From assembly GCA_002898915.1 (NCBI GenBank), contig BEHO01000116.1:1-5079 (forward strand): a stretch of DNA of 5,079 nucleotides, in the 5' to 3' direction. Shown one piece after another: positions 4,903 to 5,079 of this stretch; position 1 is the first letter of the stretch, and every line of letters begins with the position of its first letter. Origin of the DNA: a bacterium HR12 (GTDB taxonomy: Bacteria > Actinomycetota > UBA4738 > HRBIN12). The notes under the pieces were generated by a model, which was not told the DNA's origin, did not search any database, and saw only the letters and a list, made by a program, of their open reading frames with translations. Made by a program: the position numbers and the translations under genes.

Positions 4903-5079
4903 ATGAGGAAGACCGTACGGCTGTTCGCCCTCGTCGCGGTCGTCGCCATCCTGGCCGCCGCCTGCGGCGGCGGTGAGGGCGGCGGGCAGACCGGGCCGAC
5001 CGGCGAGACCGGCGGCGGCAAGCCCGGCGAGGGCATCACGATCGGGCTCGTCTACGACATCGGGGGTCGCGGGGACCTG
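4903..5079 (+). CDS. BMP/PnrA-family nucleoside-binding lipoprotein, N-terminal 59 residues (partial, runs off right edge)
   Basis: This is the start of a substrate-binding lipoprotein of an ABC transporter. A positively charged n-region (MRKTVR), a hydrophobic stretch (LFALVAVVAILAAA, 7-20) and a lipobox ending LAAAC, with the acylated Cys at residue 21, form a lipoprotein signal peptide. A Gly-rich linker (22-44) tethers the domain outside the membrane. The mature domain begins ITIGLVYDIGGRGDL (45-59), the signature opening of the BMP family ('xxIGLVyDvGGrgDkSFN'), whose members (PnrA/TmpC) bind purine or other nucleosides. The ATG at 4903 has a purine-rich Shine-Dalgarno (GGGGGGAAGG, 4891-4900), although only 2 bases separate its end from the ATG. 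Its place after upp supports a nucleoside salvage role. ABC permease and ATPase genes would be expected to the right. Confidence 0.85.
   Translation, partial: MRKTVRLFALVAVVAILAAACGGGEGGGQTGPTGETGGGKPGEGITIGLVYDIGGRGDL

Noticed and set aside
1..5079. Mobile elements, CRISPR repeats, tRNA/rRNA or phage genes
   Set aside because: No transposase motifs, spaced direct repeats, cloverleaf-like sequences or composition breaks were seen. The window reads as ordinary chromosomal genes.

Overview
The window is about 70% G+C and looks like chromosomal DNA from a member of the Actinomycetota, probably a poorly sampled lineage. Supporting signs are a DUF2342/zincin_2 protein (a family centred on actinobacteria), GTG starts, TANNNT -10 boxes placed only 6-9 bases before start codons (leaderless transcription), and an LAAAC lipobox. 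There is no sign of a phage, transposon, CRISPR array, rRNA or tRNA.

Layout: (1) 1-822, minus strand: moaE (molybdopterin synthase large subunit), followed with no gap by the N-terminal part of an MreB-like actin that runs off the left edge. (2) 823-876: a short divergent promoter region. (3) 877-2928, plus strand: a DUF2342 zinc-metallopeptidase-like protein of the F420-associated type, then a 260-aa protein that appears to join a beta-rich N-terminal domain to an FMN split-barrel (PPOX-like) domain. (4) 2938-4140, minus strand: a DAHP synthase (first step of the shikimate pathway), convergent with the previous gene, preceded by what reads as a complete ribosome-mediated transcription attenuator. 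(5) 4141-5079, plus strand: upp (uracil phosphoribosyltransferase), then the start of a BMP/PnrA-type nucleoside-binding lipoprotein cut by the right edge.

The best discovery in the window is the leader of the DAHP synthase gene. It holds a promoter (TTGCCA, 17-bp spacer, CAGGAT), an 18-codon leader peptide MRRFFGGRYFFYGGDDPA with four Phe and two Tyr codons, an 8-bp antiterminator pairing, and a 10-bp GC-rich hairpin followed by TTTT just before the aroF ribosome binding site. The parts are spaced as in classical trp/phe attenuators, which predicts that charged tRNA-Phe and tRNA-Tyr levels control entry into the shikimate pathway. A 24-bp near-perfect palindrome lies over the aroF promoter and the upstream part of the divergent upp promoter, suggesting a shared operator. 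A second candidate RNA switch, two mutually exclusive hairpins, lies in the leader of the lipoprotein gene.

Functionally the right half pairs uracil salvage with a probable nucleoside uptake system next to aromatic amino acid biosynthesis. The left half pairs molybdenum cofactor synthesis with a cell-shape actin, an odd combination. All function calls come from reading motifs; no database search was run.
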